The notes under the pieces were generated by a model that made no database searches, had not been told where the DNA came from, and was given only the letters and a program-made list of their open reading frames with translations. From assembly GCA_946902875.1 (NCBI GenBank), contig OX336349.1:15709891-15773890 (forward strand): DNA of 64,000 nt, in the 5' to 3' direction. The position numbers were made by a program, and so were the translations under genes. The DNA is from Nematopogon swammerdamellus (Eukaryota; Arthropoda; Insecta; Lepidoptera; Adelidae). Shown here one piece after another: positions 1 to 11,010 of the stretch. Numbering within the stretch: position 1 is the first letter of the stretch; every line of letters starts with the position of its first letter.

Positions 1-190
1 CTGCCCACATATTTCCCCCCAAGTATAGTCTCGGGTCCTTCAAGAGAGGCGTGAATGGGCACCTGTCAGGCCGGCATGGCATTCGCAACCCCCGCATACG
101 TCCGAATGTCCATGGGCGTCGCTAGACACCTTATGGGTGACTCGGCGCCACATGTCGCGCTTAGTATAAAAAAAAAAAAAAAAAATTAAA
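1..190 (+). mobile_element. LINE 3' end with poly(A)
   Basis: The reading frame FKRRVNGHLSGRHG is the usual last stretch of a Jockey/CR1-type LINE reverse-transcriptase ORF. It ends in a stop and an A-rich tail at about 168-190. A related frame (SFKRSVKRHLSRRHG) lies in the LINE fragment near 27.95 kb. The 5' part lies outside the window. Only the 3' remnant is visible, so the clade is inferred. Confidence 0.6.
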
Positions 191-1458
191 AAAAAGTGGC
201 TGCCATTTTGAACTTTTTAGTTACTGGACCGATTGCTTTCAAAATCGATATCTGGGTGTCTGTGTGGGCTCTGAATACTAATCTGTAGTCAAAATTTAAA
301 AAAAGTGGCCGCCATTTTGAACTTTTTAGTTACTGGACCGATTGCTTTCAAAATCGATATCTGGGTGTCTGTGTGGGCTCTAAATACGAAGCCGTTGTCA
401 AAATTTAAGAAAAGTGGCCGCCATTTTAAACTTTTTAGTTACTGGACCGATTGCTTTCAAAATCGATATCATATTTTTTATGTTAACTACATATTGTTAT
501 TCAGAGCCCACACAGACATGTATATATGGGTTTTGAAAGTAATCAGTCCAGTAACTAAAAAGTTCAAAATGGCGACCACTTTTTTAAGATTTTGACAACG
601 GATTCGTATTCAGAGCCCACACAGACACCCAGATATCGATTTTGAAAGCAATCGGTCCAGTAACTAAAAAGTTCAAAATGGGGGCCACTTTTTTTAAATT
701 TTGACAACGGATTCGTATTCAGAGCCCACACTGACACCCAGATATCGATTTTGAAAGCAATCGGCCCAGTAACTAATAAGTTCAAAATGGCGGCCACTTT
801 TTTTAAATTTTGACAACGGATTCGTATTCAGAGCCCACACAGACACCCAGATATCGATTTTGAAAGCAATCGGCCCAGTAACTAATAAGTTCAAAATGGC
901 GGCCACTTTTTTTAAATTTTGACAACGGATTCGTATTCAGAGCCCACACAGACACCCAGATATCGATTTTGAAAGCAATCGGTCCAGTAACTAAAAAGTT
1001 CAAAATGGCGGCCACTTTTTTTAAATATTTACTACAGATTCGTATTCTGAGCCCACACATACACTCAGATATCGATTTTGAAAGAAATCGGTCCAGTAAC
1101 TAAAAAGTTCAAAATGGCGGCCACTTCTTTTTTATTTTGACTACAGATTCGTATTCTGAGTCCACACAGACGCCTAGATATCGATTTTGAAAGCAATCGG
1201 TCCAGTAACTAAAAAGTTCAAAATGGCGGCTACATTTTTTAAATTTTGGCTATAGATTCGTATCCAGAGTCTACACAGACACCCAGATATCGATTTTGAA
1301 AGCAATCGGTCCAGTAACTAAAAAGTTCAACATGGCGGCCACTTTTTAAAATTTTTACTACAGATTCGTATTCAGAGCCCATACTGACACCCAGATATCG
1401 ATTTTGAAAGCAATCGGTCCAGTAACTAAAAAGTTCAAAATGGTGGTCACTTTTTTCA
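190..1458. repeat. ~109-bp tandem repeats, left arm of inverted duplication
   Basis: About eleven units of roughly 109 bp carry the core GGCCGCCATTTTGAACTTTT followed by TAGTTACTGGACCGATTGC. Units at about 190-475 run forward; units at 490-1458 are reverse complemented, with the switch near 470-520. Open frames here, such as one starting MAAILNFLVTGPIAFKID, are by-products of repetition and are not called as genes. The block mirrors 6690-7940. Confidence 0.9.
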
Positions 1459-2053
1459 AATCGCGAAATTAAAACACCATGAATATTATTAAACCGGAAA
1501 AAAATATTGTCTTAAGGAAGTCTCCAATCTTTTACTCTGTTCCTCGAAATTTAGGTAAATAAGCCCTACTTATTCCTATCACTGATTATTAGTACAACTT
1601 TTCAAAAATATTAAAACAACAGTCTTGTTTAATTTTTCAATATTTTTTTTTGGATTCAAACAATAATATTCGTTCAGTAAAAACTATTTGAAATAATATT
1701 ACAAATAACAATTTAAAAATTCACAAATATACCGCACCATCATTGTCCGTCAGACTGGCATTCGTAGTGATCCCGTCAAGTTGCCGTCAAGCAAGGCTTC
1801 CGATTGGTCGGACGGTCGGCTCTTACTACCAGATACCCGAGCCAAGCCAGCGATAACAAACCTGTCGCTCGCCTTGCTCGCTCTGTCTCTCTCCATATCG
1901 CGGGGCGCGATATGGGTAACGGAGATAGACAAGTCACGTCATAAAAGATTAAATTGCGATTTCGATTTTCGTAGTAGTAGGGATTTTTGGCTAGCCGTGC
2001 TCCGATACAAACGCAGTAGCGTTGCGTCTCCCGTAGGTATTCTCCTTGTACGG
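1458..2053 (+). repeat. Non-tandem part of left inverted-duplication arm
   Basis: This segment starts AAATCGCGAAATTAAAACAC and is the near-identical reverse complement of 6122-6690 plus 5690-5706. A third, truncated copy in this same orientation is at 8836-8970. The open frames on both strands (about 1750-1932 and 1781-2191) look non-coding, because the same DNA is open in both directions and resembles no family I know. Confidence 0.85.
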
Positions 2054-2098
2054 AACACTCGGTACGCGAGTCCGTATCGCACTTGGCCGGTTTTTAAT
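2054..2098 (+). mobile_element. Helitron/Helentron-like 3' end
   Basis: The block CGCGAGTCCGTATCGCACTT followed by GGCCGGTTTTT recurs at 9610, 43945, 54205 and 58840. It is a short stem with a fixed tail, typical of the ends of non-autonomous rolling-circle elements in Lepidoptera. The class is inferred; the recurrence is seen. Confidence 0.5.
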
Positions 2099-2692
2099 AG
2101 TAGCTGCTTACGTAATCACATATTAATTTTATTTTACTGCAAATATCGTAATCGATTCACGATTGATCTGCTGGTACCTTTTCGCTGGTGAAATAACTTA
2201 TCCCTTAAACTTTAGACAGCAGTTCAGCTATCCAATATGGTTACAAAAAAAAAATTATATGTAAAAGTGATTAAAAAAAAATGTGCCGCTTCTAGCAAAC
2301 TCCAATATCTATGGGCGATACAATATGTGCGGCGTGCTCCGGGCCTAGTGTTTTAATGTCACAGTCGGAATAAAGACGGGCGTCTCGTCGTAGCAAGCCA
2401 CATTATTCATTCGCTTCTGGAAGTCCAGTCACATACGCGCCTGGGTCAGTGAACTGGCAAAATGTCGAGTCGTTAAAACCTTCGCGCGGGTGGCGAGAAA
2501 TGGCCGCTTTTGGCAAATATGCTCGAGACGGGTTATGGTGGGGTGGGAGTAATGCCAAAGAAACACATTAAAGCCTCCTTTGCGTTCGTAGGAGGATATA
2601 AAGGTGCAGGTAAATTCTCTAACTGACATTTACAACGCCCAATAAGATATCCATGTATAAAACGGTCCTAAAAGATTTAGTAACCAGTGCCC
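2099..2692. other. No recognisable feature
   Basis: This is mostly unique sequence inside the spacer of the large inverted duplication. Short open frames exist, but none has recognisable content or splice context. Confidence 0.4.
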
Positions 2693-2734
2693 AAAGAGTT
2701 TGTATTACGTCGCGCGACGCAATACAAACTCTTT
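2693..2734. repeat. 42-bp near-perfect palindrome
   Basis: AAAGAGTTTGTATT at 2693 pairs with AATACAAACTCTTT at 2721, and the centre GTCGCGCGAC is itself palindromic. It is too short to be an element by itself. A partial relative, CCAAAGAGTTTGTAT, lies near 57190. Confidence 0.8.
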
Positions 2735-2814
2735 GCCAGTGCCTTTCTCTAGACATTCCTCCATGCGACTGCGAGTCATGCAGCAGGTGGGTTTTCGTGC
2801 TTACTTGCTGCTTG

Positions 2815-2960
2815 AAAGTTCTCTTGTCCTAATACTTTGCTAAACGTGATGGTTGGTGTTGTGCTGTAATTTGGCGGATTTTTTGCAGCACAACACCGAT
2901 TACTCTGCTTACCCTGATTGTCGGGAAACAGCGTGTGGTATGTATGTATGTATAAATTCC
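2815..2960 (+). repeat. Dispersed repeat 'R3', copy 1
   Basis: The sequence runs from CCTAATACTTTGCTAAACGT through GCAGCACAACACCG to GATTGTCGGGA and GCGTGTGGTATGT. Diverged copies occur at 24478-24610 (+) and 35900-36040 (-). It is an unclassified short interspersed repeat. Confidence 0.7.
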
Positions 2961-3013
2961 TTCTTGAAAAGTATGTTAAAAATCCCAAAAAACCTCTTTG
3001 ATTTCAGTTTAAA

Positions 3014-3352
3014 AAGAAAAACATAAAACCGACTTCCTCAAAAAAGTAGAACTAAAAAACTATTTAAAATAAAATATAAAAACCGCCTTCAATAATATAT
3101 GAAATAAAAACCTTAAAAAAAACGAACCCTAGAGTTGAAGGCGGTGCTAAAAAGGCTACACAAATCACAAAGGATATCATCCACTCATGTTTTCTTTCAT
3201 GCATCATTTTTGCTTTAGCACCGCCTTCCACGCTAGGGTTCGTTTTTTTTTAGGTTTTTATTTCATATATTTTTGAAGGCGGTTTTTATATTTTTATTTT
3301 AAATAGTTTTTAAGTTCTACTTTTTTTAGGAAGTCGGTTTTATGTTTTTTTA
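3014..3352. repeat. Fold-back element
   Basis: The two halves are reverse complements for about 150 bp: AAACCGACTTCCTCAAAAAA on the left and a matching GGAAGTCGGTTTTATG on the right. The inner arms GAACCCTAG...GAAGGCGGTGCTAAA pair with TTTAGCACCGCCTTC...CTAGGGTTC. No ORF is present. It is a MITE or fold-back element of unknown class. Confidence 0.85.
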
Positions 3353-3486
3353 AGCTTTTTTTTATTTCACAGTTTTTTTTAGTAATTTTTTGCTATTAAT
3401 GTACTCGGCGGAATCCCTCGGCCTTCGGCCTCGCGATTCCGCCTCGCTTTCCAATCCGATCTTGACCCAATTAAAATAGGACCACG

Positions 3487-3863
3487 TCAGCCTCGATAGC
3501 TCAGTGGTGCAGACAGTCAACTGTCGCTATTAAATGTTAAGCAACGCTGGGTGCGGTCAGTACTTGGATGGGTGACCGCTGACCGTTGGAGGCTGACCGA
3601 GGTTCGAATTCCTCGTAAAACTGTAGGTCCCTTCCCTCCTAATCTTACTTGGTGGTAGGGTTTAACCCGCCTGGGTTGGTACCACCGCACTGAGTGAAAC
3701 GTCGGTCGAAACGGCTATGTAAATAGTTTGTGTTTTCCGACCAGTTCACAGCATGATCAAAGGGGAAAGCACTGACATGGCACTTAGTTCACTCGGTGTT
3801 ATGGGCTGACATCACGGACGTTGTAGGTGATGTAGCCATCTGTGTCAGTTTTCATAAAAAAAA
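3487..3863 (+). mobile_element. SINE-A, full copy with tRNA/5S composite promoter
   Basis: The 5' part carries a tRNA-type A box (TAGCTCAGTGGT, 3497-3508), then a segment closely matching the internal promoter of 5S rRNA (GTTAAGCAACGCTGGGTGCG, then TACTTGGATGGGTGACCGCT, 3535-3580), then a tRNA-type B box (GGTTCGAATTCC, 3601). The body contains GGTACCACCGCACTGAG and ends at an A-run. The body recurs more than ten times in the window; the full head also occurs at 62845-63215. Confidence 0.85.
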
Positions 3864-3899
3864 CAACAACACCGTAACATTGCTTTAAAAAAAAATATA

Positions 3900-4115
3900 A
3901 TGTTAAATTTAGTAGAACGGACAGACATGCATTTGTTACGGAACCCTACATTCATTTTGAAATAAATGTTAAATTTAGTAGAACGGATCGACATGCATTT
4001 GTTACGGAACTCTACATTCATTTTGAAATAAATGTTAAATTTAGTAGAACGGACAGACATGCATTTGTTACGGAACCCTACATTCATTTTGCAGAACTTA
4101 GTAGAATGGACAGAC
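3900..4115 (+). repeat. 66-bp tandem repeat, ~3 copies
   Basis: Units begin TTAGTAGAACGGACAGACAT at about 3909, 3975 and 4041, with a fourth partial unit near 4088. It sits near the symmetry centre (~4.07 kb) of the large inverted duplication. Confidence 0.8.
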
Positions 4116-4135
4116 ATAAACGTGTTACCGAACCC

Positions 4136-4290
4136 TACTTAACAGTTGCACTCCGGGAGTGCCGGCAGATCCCGTGCCACTCTAACTTAACCCTTAATGC
4201 AATTATACATTTTTACCCACCTAAAAAAGTGCCAAGCGCCGCTAAAGAAGTTTTCACTTCAAAAACCTCAGGGTTATCCCCTTTCAAATA
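4136..4290 (-). mobile_element. SINE-C 3' fragment
   Basis: CAGTTGCACTCCGGGAGTGC and the following ACCCACCTAAAAAAGTGCCAAG match the region around the SINE-C copy at 30705-31160. Only the tail portion is present. Confidence 0.5.
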
Positions 4291-5165
4291 AAAAAAAAAG
4301 AATTTTCAAAATCGGCCCACAATTGACGGAGTAATCGCGTAACAAACATCCAAAAAAGAAAACATACCGTCGAATTGAGAATCTCTTAGGTCTAAAGTAA
4401 ATTGCTCGTGAAGACAAATGCTACGAGCCCAAACACGATGGGTTTATCATGTGTAGTTTAGGAGTTCCTATGGCCACCTTCTGTCTCCATCATCAGACCA
4501 GCTCGATGGTACTCGTACCATAATAAATTAAGCGCACCTGGCCGGTCGGAAAAGATAAAAAATTTCAAATTTAGAATATTCATGAAACAAGGGTCCGAAT
4601 ATGTATCACTAGTATATCGATTCATGTATTTCAATAGGACAGACAAAATTTCAAAATATTAGGTATTTAATACTTTTTAGTTCTTTTTTTTTGTTTTTTG
4701 GAAATCGGTTTTATATTTTTTAAAACAGTTTTTATTTCATTCTTTTTAGTAATATTACATAAAAAAGAATAATCGAAATTGAATAATCGAAATCGATTGA
4801 AGTGGTACAGAATTATTCGCCATATGTGTCAGACTGCAAATTGCTGAATAAGTCCACATCACAAAGGTTTTGCTGAAGGTAACCACACACCATACTAATT
4901 TATCAAACTGAAAATTGCCGAAAACGACCACATTACAAGTTTTGCTGAAGGTAACCACACACCATAGTATTGTTGATTTTTCAAAAACCACTGAACCAAT
5001 TTCGATAATATTGAAATGGGACCACCTCGGAAGTATGACCTAACAAACAAAAAAAGAATTTTCTAAATCAGCCCTCAATTGACGGAGAAATCGCGTAACA
5101 AAAATACAAAAAAAAAACATACAGACGAATTGAGAACCTCCTCCTTTTTTGGAAGTCGGTTAAAA
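4291..5165. mobile_element. Degenerate non-autonomous elements
   Basis: The phrase AATTGACGGAG(T/A)AATCGCGTAAC followed by ATTGAGAA occurs twice (about 4322 and 5077). CTGAAGGTAACCACACACCAT is duplicated at about 4873 and 4946. The right edge ends GGAAGTCGGTTAAAA, as in the fold-back at 3014. It looks like layered Helitron-like debris with no gene. Confidence 0.45.
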
Positions 5166-5459
5166 ATAAATCCGCTGACCTGATTTCCTAGGTTTTCTTA
5201 ATTTTTTAGGTTTTCTAGAAATTTTGAGGAGGAGATTTTCTATTTATAGATTCATTAATTAAGGTATATTTAAACCGTAAAATAGATTTTAACGACTTAT
5301 TTCTAGCATTTTGCGAGTGCGAGCGCTCAAAAATTCCACTTTCAATGCGATTATATCGTTCTAATTTAATTACCTACATATATTAGTCATTTGTCGTTGT
5401 GATTTTATTTATTATATTTTATATATTCTAATTTTTTTTAGTTAGTAATAATTTTTAGG

Positions 5460-5706
5460 TTTCCCTATCTGATTCTGCTGTATCCGGTGGCTGTATCTTT
5501 TGAACCGTATAGATAGCCGGTTCAAATTTTCACAGAATATGTGTTATTTATTATGGCCGGATATCCTAAGAAATAATAACAATAAAAAAATCATACAAAA
5601 ATTAGATGGATCCCCATACAAGAAACTTTTTTTTTCAACTTTTTTGTTTTTGCTCATCTTACAAACGGTAATACCAAGGAGAATACCTACGGGAGACGCA
5701 ACGCTA
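5460..5706 (-). mobile_element. Helitron/Helentron-like body fragment
   Basis: On - this reads into CTTGTATGGGGATCC, TCACAGAATATGTG and TGAACCGGCTATC, the body motifs shared with 43700-43990, 58590-58870 and 61620-61980. It is part of the right arm; the left arm has lost the equivalent segment at about 2053. The interval 5166-5459 shows nothing recognisable. Confidence 0.5.
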
Positions 5707-6122
5707 CTTTTTTTTTTTTTTTTTTATGCAATCCGGTATGGGTGGCTGAGTCGGAGGGGCCAAAGCACATGCTCTAACCAGCCAATATCACCTCCGAGAA
5801 GGTAGGTGCCATACCGGAGACTTCCCTGGATTGCTGGCTATACTGGACTAGAGGAGAACACAACCGAGGTTGCTTGCGGCCATCTTACATCCAGTACGGT
5901 GGTACCAACCCAGTCGGCTACAATTTGAGCCTACCACCTAGTAAGGGGCAAGGGAAGGGACCTACAGTTTTACACCGGTTCCGAACGGTGAAGCAGCGGG
6001 TGTAGGTATGCACGTTAATTTTTTCGTCAGAAAAAACTCATTGGTACACGCCGACCGGATTCGAACCTCGGACCTCCCGCATGAGAAGCCGATGCCCAAA
6101 CCACTCGGCCACCCGCCGCTTA
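5707..6122 (-). mobile_element. SINE-B full copy, tRNA-derived
   Basis: Read on -, the head is tRNA-like, with GTGGCCGAGTGGT (A box) and GAGGTTCGAATCCGG (B box), followed by a body sharing the tGGTACCACCG core with SINE-A, and a run of A at the 3' end (T-run at 5709-5725 on +). It interrupts a sequence that is continuous in the left arm at about 2020, with only about 4 bp (AGTA) duplicated. Confidence 0.85.
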
Positions 6123-6690
6123 CTGCGTTTGTATCGGAGCACGGCTAGCCAAAAATCCCTACTACTACGAAAATCAAAATCGCAATTTAATCTTTTATGA
6201 CGTGACTTGTCTATCTCCGTTACCCATATCGCGCCCCGCGATATGGAGAGAGACAGAGCGAGCAAGGCGAGCGACAGGTTTGTTATCGCTGGCTTGGCTC
6301 GGGTATCTGGTAGTAAGAGCCGACCGTCCGACCAATCGGAAGCCTTGCTTGACGGCAACTTGACGGGATCACTACGAATGCCAGTCTGACGGACAATGAT
6401 GGTGCGGTATATCTGTGAATTTTGAAATTGTTATTTGTAATATTTTTTCAAATAGTTTTTACTGAACGAATATTATTGTTTGAATCCAAAAAAAATATTG
6501 AAAAATTAAACAAGACTGTTGTTTTAATATTTTTGAAAAGTTGTACTAATAATCAGTGATAGGAATAAGTAGGGCTTATTTACCTAAATTTCGAGGAACA
6601 GAGTAAAAGATTGGAGACTTCCTTAAGACAATATTTTTTTCCGGTTTAATAATATTCATGGTGTTTTAATTTCGCGATTTGAAAAAAGTG
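6123..6690 (-). repeat. Non-tandem part of right inverted-duplication arm
   Basis: It is the near-identical reverse complement of 1458-2020, including the GC-rich stretch around GGGGCGCGATATGG. Mirrored positions add to about 8130-8140 throughout, so the arms are collinear apart from the SINE-B and small indels. Confidence 0.85.
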
Positions 6691-8835
6691 GCCATCATTT
6701 TGAACTTTTTAGTTACTGGACCGATTGCTTTCAAAATCGATATCTGGGTGTCAGTGTGGGCTCTGAATATCTGTAGTAAAAATTTAAAAAAGTGGCCGCC
6801 ATTTTGAACTTTTTAGTTACTGGACCGATTTCTTTCAAAATCGATATATGGGCGTCTGTGTGGACTCTGGATACGAATCTATAGTCAAAATTTAAAAAAA
6901 GTAGCCGCCATTTTGAACTTTTTAGTTACTGGACCGATTGCTTTCAAAATCGATATCTGGGTGTATGTGTGGGCTCTGAATACGAATCTGTAGTAAACAT
7001 TTAAAAAAAGTGGCCGCCATTTTGAACTTTTTAGTTACTGGACCGATTGCTTTCAAAATCGATATCTGGGTGTCTGTGTGGGCCCTGAATACGAATCCGT
7101 TGTAAAATTTAAAAAAAGTGGCCGCCATTTTGAACTTTTTAGTTACTGGACCGATTGCTTTCAAAATCGATATCTAGGTGTATGTGTGGGCTCTGAATAC
7201 GAATCTGTAGTAAACATTTAAAAAAAGTGGCCGCCATTTTGAACTTTTTAGTTACTGGACCGATTGCTTTCAAAATCGATATCTGGGTGTCTGTGTGGGC
7301 TCTGAATACGAATCCGTTGTCAAAATTTAAAAAAAAGGCCGCCATTTTGAAATTTTTAGTTACTGGACCGATTGCTTTCAAAATAGATATCTGGGTGTCT
7401 GTGTGGGCTCTGATTACGAATCCGTTGTCAAAATTTAAAAAAGTGGCCGCCATTTTGAAGTTATTAGTTACTGGGCCGATTGCTTTCAAAATCGATATCT
7501 GGGTGTCTGTGTGGGCTCTGAATACGAATCCGTTGTCAAAATTTAAAAAAAGTGACCGCCATTTTGAACTTTTTAGTTACTGGACTGATTACTTTCAAAA
7601 CCCATATCTACATGTCTGTGTGGGCTCTGAATAACAATATGTAGTTAACATAAAAAATATGATATCGATTTTGAAAGCAATCGGTCCAGTAACTAAAAAG
7701 TTCAAAATGGCGGCCACTTTTTTTAAATTTTGACAACGGCTTCGTATTTAGAGCCCACACAGACACCCAGATATCGATTTTGAAAGCAATCGGTCCAGTA
7801 ACTAAAAAGTTCAAAATGGCGGCCACTTTTTTTAAATTTTGACTACAGATTAGTATTCAGAGCCCACACAGACACCCAGATATCGATTTTGAAAGCAATC
7901 GGTCCAGTAACTAAAAAGTTCAAAATGGCGGCCACTTTTTTTTAATTTTTACTACAGATTCGTATTCAGAGCCCCCACATACACCCAGATATCGATTTTG
8001 AAAGCAATCGGTCCAGTAACTAAAAAGTTCAAAATGGCGGCCACTTTTTTTTAATTTTGATTACAGATTCGTATTCAGAGCCCACACAGACATCCAGATA
8101 TCGATTTTGAAAGTAATCGGTCCAGTAACTAAAAAGTTCAAAATGGCGGTCACTTTTTTAAATTTTGACCACGGATTCGTATTCAGAGCCTACATAAACA
8201 CCCAGATATCGATTTTGAAAGCAATCGGTCCAGTAACTAAAAAGTTCAAAATAGCGGCCACTTTTTTTTAATATTGACTACAGATTCGTATTCAGAGCCC
8301 ACACAGACACCCAGATATCGATTTTGAAAGCAATCGGTCCAGTAACTAAAAAGTTCAAAATGGCGGCCACTTTTTTTAATTTTTACTACAGATTCGTATT
8401 CAGAGCCCACACATACACCCAGATATCGATTTTGAAAGCAATCGGTCCAGTAACTAAAAAGTTCAAAATGGCGGCCACTTTTTTAAATTTTGGCAACGGA
8501 TTCGTATTCAGAGCCTACATATACACCTTTCTTTGCTTTCATTCATTGCTTTCAAAATCGATATCTGGGTGTCTGTGTGGGCTCTGAATACGAATCCGTT
8601 GTCAAAATTTAAAAAAAAGGCCGCCATTTTGAACTTTTTAGTTACTGGACCGATTGCTTTCAAAATCGATACCTGCGATTTTGAAAGCAATCGGTCCAGT
8701 AACTAAAAATTTCAAAATGACGGCTACTTTTTTTAAATTTGACTACAGATTCGTATTCACTGACACCCAGATGTCGATTTTGAAAGCAATCTGTCCAGTT
8801 ACTAAAAAGTTCAAAATGGCGGCCACTTTTTTTAA
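6690..8835. repeat. ~109-bp tandem repeats, right arm and extra block
   Basis: Forward units fill 6690-7650 and reverse units 7660-8835, with a small forward block at about 8530-8680. The junction at 7590-7665 is the exact mirror of the one at 470-520. There are roughly eighteen units, some carrying 1-3 bp indels. Confidence 0.9.
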
Positions 8836-8970
8836 ATCGCGAAATTATAACACCATGAATAGGTATTATTAAACCGGAAAAAAATATTGTCGTAAGGAAG
8901 TCTCCAATTTTTTACTCTGTTCCTCGAAGTTTAGGTAAATAAGTCCTACCTATTCCTATCACTGATAATA
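8836..8970 (+). repeat. Third copy of inverted-duplication flank, truncated
   Basis: It starts AAATCGCGAAATTATAACAC and follows 1458-1592 closely, then stops near 8970. Tandem block plus flank is therefore a unit present three times, twice in one orientation and once in the other. Confidence 0.8.
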
Positions 8971-9500
8971 ATAATACTTATTATAATAATACATAATACA
9001 ATATATTAGTTTTATATAGGTATATTTGTTTTATAATTATAAAAAATAGAAAACGTAATATTAAAGAAATAATAACAATACATATTATAAATTGAATTCA
9101 TCCATGTCATTGCCATAAAAAAACTAACAACACCCATATACAATAATTGATTTCAAATTTCTTTCCAGTCTGTCAAATTTGCCTATCATGTGTACGCGCC
9201 CAGTATGGCGCGCAGTCGTGCTCCTAGCTCGCGGAATTTTTGTATTTTACACGCTTTAAGCATTGTATTATCATTAAAATGACCTAATTATGAAAGGTTA
9301 CGCCATCTTTTGTCATTCCTGATGATCTTGAGCTCTTTCGACACGCACGAACTGCACAAATCGCCATTTTGCGTAGTGCACATATACGTGTTCTTCGTTC
9401 CCAAGTCGCGAGCGCACTGACGGTCGATCCCGCAGCAGCGCTATATATTAGTGCAAATGCTCTAACACGCGGCTAATTTTCCTATATATTAGCGCTCGAC
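8971..9500. other. No recognisable feature
   Basis: AT-rich sequence is followed from about 9170 by more balanced sequence with a duplicated CTATATATTAG (9450, 9482). No coding pattern was seen. Confidence 0.4.
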
Positions 9501-9504
9501 GGTT

Positions 9505-9655
9505 GCCACTCCCGTAGGTATGCTCGGTGGGTAATACATACAAGCGTCATGTGATTATAGTGCAAAATCTAAAATGAAACAACAAATAACAAAAACCGGC
9601 CAAAAGTGGTACAGAAATCTCGGTGCGCGAGTCCAACTCGCACTTGGCCGGTTTG
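9505..9655 (+). mobile_element. Helitron/Helentron-like 3' end
   Basis: It ends GTGCGCGAGTCCAACTCGCA followed by CTTGGCCGGTT, the same stem and tail as at 2054. Upstream CCCGTAGGTATGCTC resembles the CCCGTAGGTATTCTC of the large-duplication arms. Confidence 0.55.
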
Positions 9656-9659
9656 TTAA

Positions 9660-10745
9660 GATTCTTACATCTTATAATTTTTATTGTAAAACCTACATTG
9701 CAAAAAACAATCTCTAATAATTGCCTATGTTAATTTTTATGGTCGCAATAAAATCGTGAATGGTAACATCGATTATTTATTCACCTCAATAATCATTACA
9801 TTTCTTGGGTGAATGAATACTGTCTCAAATATCCTCGCAAATATCTGAAGTTGAAATGTGTGTAAGGGACAAGGCTCTCCTTTAGTTGCACCTCACGTCA
9901 TCTCAATGTTTGTGGACCAGTAAAGTACTCGTATTTCTAACTATCTACGATTTTGGAACGGATCCCTAAAAGTAGAATAGGTAGTTAGCACCTATGTAAT
10001 TAAAATAATAAACAATTTACTCACAATTCGACCATCTAATAGCTCCATTAACTCGCAGGGTAAGCTCTCAGGAATCTAATAAATAAAACCAGTACTTACT
10101 TAGTTAGCTGGCGAATTGTCTACATTCCGACATCTGTAACGAGGACTTAATTACATTATTGGCATCAATGGCATTTTGTAGCTGTACTCCGATAAAATTA
10201 ATAGCGTTTAGACATAGGGGGTTCCGTTGCCATTTCCTTTTTGCGGTCCCTATTAACTATAGTTGAGGACGCCTGATTTGCCTGCCAGCGTCGCTGGCCA
10301 CGGAACCCTAAAAACAGAATATCGCTATTTTGATTGACATCCGGATAGGTAGTTCTAAGGATCTATCCTAGGGATAATAATTTGTTAATATCAACAACGT
10401 CGCCGAGCTCCGCGGGCATCAGAACGTTGACCGCCGCGCGCCGCTTTACCGCGCTTTGAACGAAGATGAGTCCGCGATGGCTGTGGCGATAGTATGGATC
10501 TCCGGCGGAGGCGGCGCGATGCGGCGACCTCGCCGCACTAACTCGACTCGTTCTTCAATGTCGCATTCGAATTAGAATAAATTCTATTAGAACAATTTCG
10601 GAGGTCGCCCTCGAAGCCTCTCCGTTCGATGCGCGAGTCTTCTGCCGACCGTATCGCGTCTTGTGACTGTAATCCTTAGGATTTCGCACCAATCAAGAAT
10701 TGTAAGAACGGCACCGTTAATCATTTCATTTCATATTATTTATTA
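9660..10745. other. No gene recognised; GC-rich patch
   Basis: Sequence is ordinary except for a GC-rich patch at about 10395-10660 that is rich in CG dinucleotides (GCCGCGCGCCGC). It could be a promoter or 5' exon of an unseen gene, but no ORF or splice pattern supports that. Confidence 0.3.
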
Positions 10746-10746
10746 C

Positions 10747-11010
10747 TAGCTTTTGCCCGCGGCTTCGCTCGCGTAAGATTCGTATTTAAAAAGAAGTAAG
10801 TAAGCCCGCTACTGTACCTATATTTCGGCGCGCGGAACAATTAGGTTTGTATGAGAGCCACATCTTAGCGTAACCGGAAGGGAATTTTATTTAACCTCTT
10901 CTGTGAGCCCCTATAGATAAATGTTCTTGCACTAAGTTTCATCGAATTCGGATGATCGGTTTAAGAGTTGTGGAGGAACATACATAAAGAAAACATTTCT
11001 AAAAATCGTT
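10747..11010 (-). mobile_element. Helitron-like non-autonomous element
   Basis: On + it begins ACTAGCTTTTGCCCGCGGCT followed by TCGCTCGCG, so on - the element ends in a hairpin-forming CGCGAGCGAAGCCGCGGGC and CTAGT, as expected of a Helitron 3' end. The same element is at 43208-43484, matching over its full length. Class rests on the terminus only. Confidence 0.6.

Noticed and set aside
305..1060. Open frames MAAILNFLVTGPIAFKID... as a gene family
   Set aside because: They arise from the 109-bp tandem repeat, occur on both strands, and shift frame with unit length and indels.
1750..1932. 60-codon frame MSISVTHIAPRD..., duplicated at 6207-6389
   Set aside because: Its conservation reflects the recent inverted duplication, not selection; the opposite strand is open too.
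3535..3580. 5S rRNA gene
   Set aside because: Only the internal promoter part matches, flanked by tRNA boxes and the SINE body.
6050..6122. tRNA gene on -
   Set aside because: It is the head of SINE-B; the downstream body and 3' A-run match the copy at 14990-15289.
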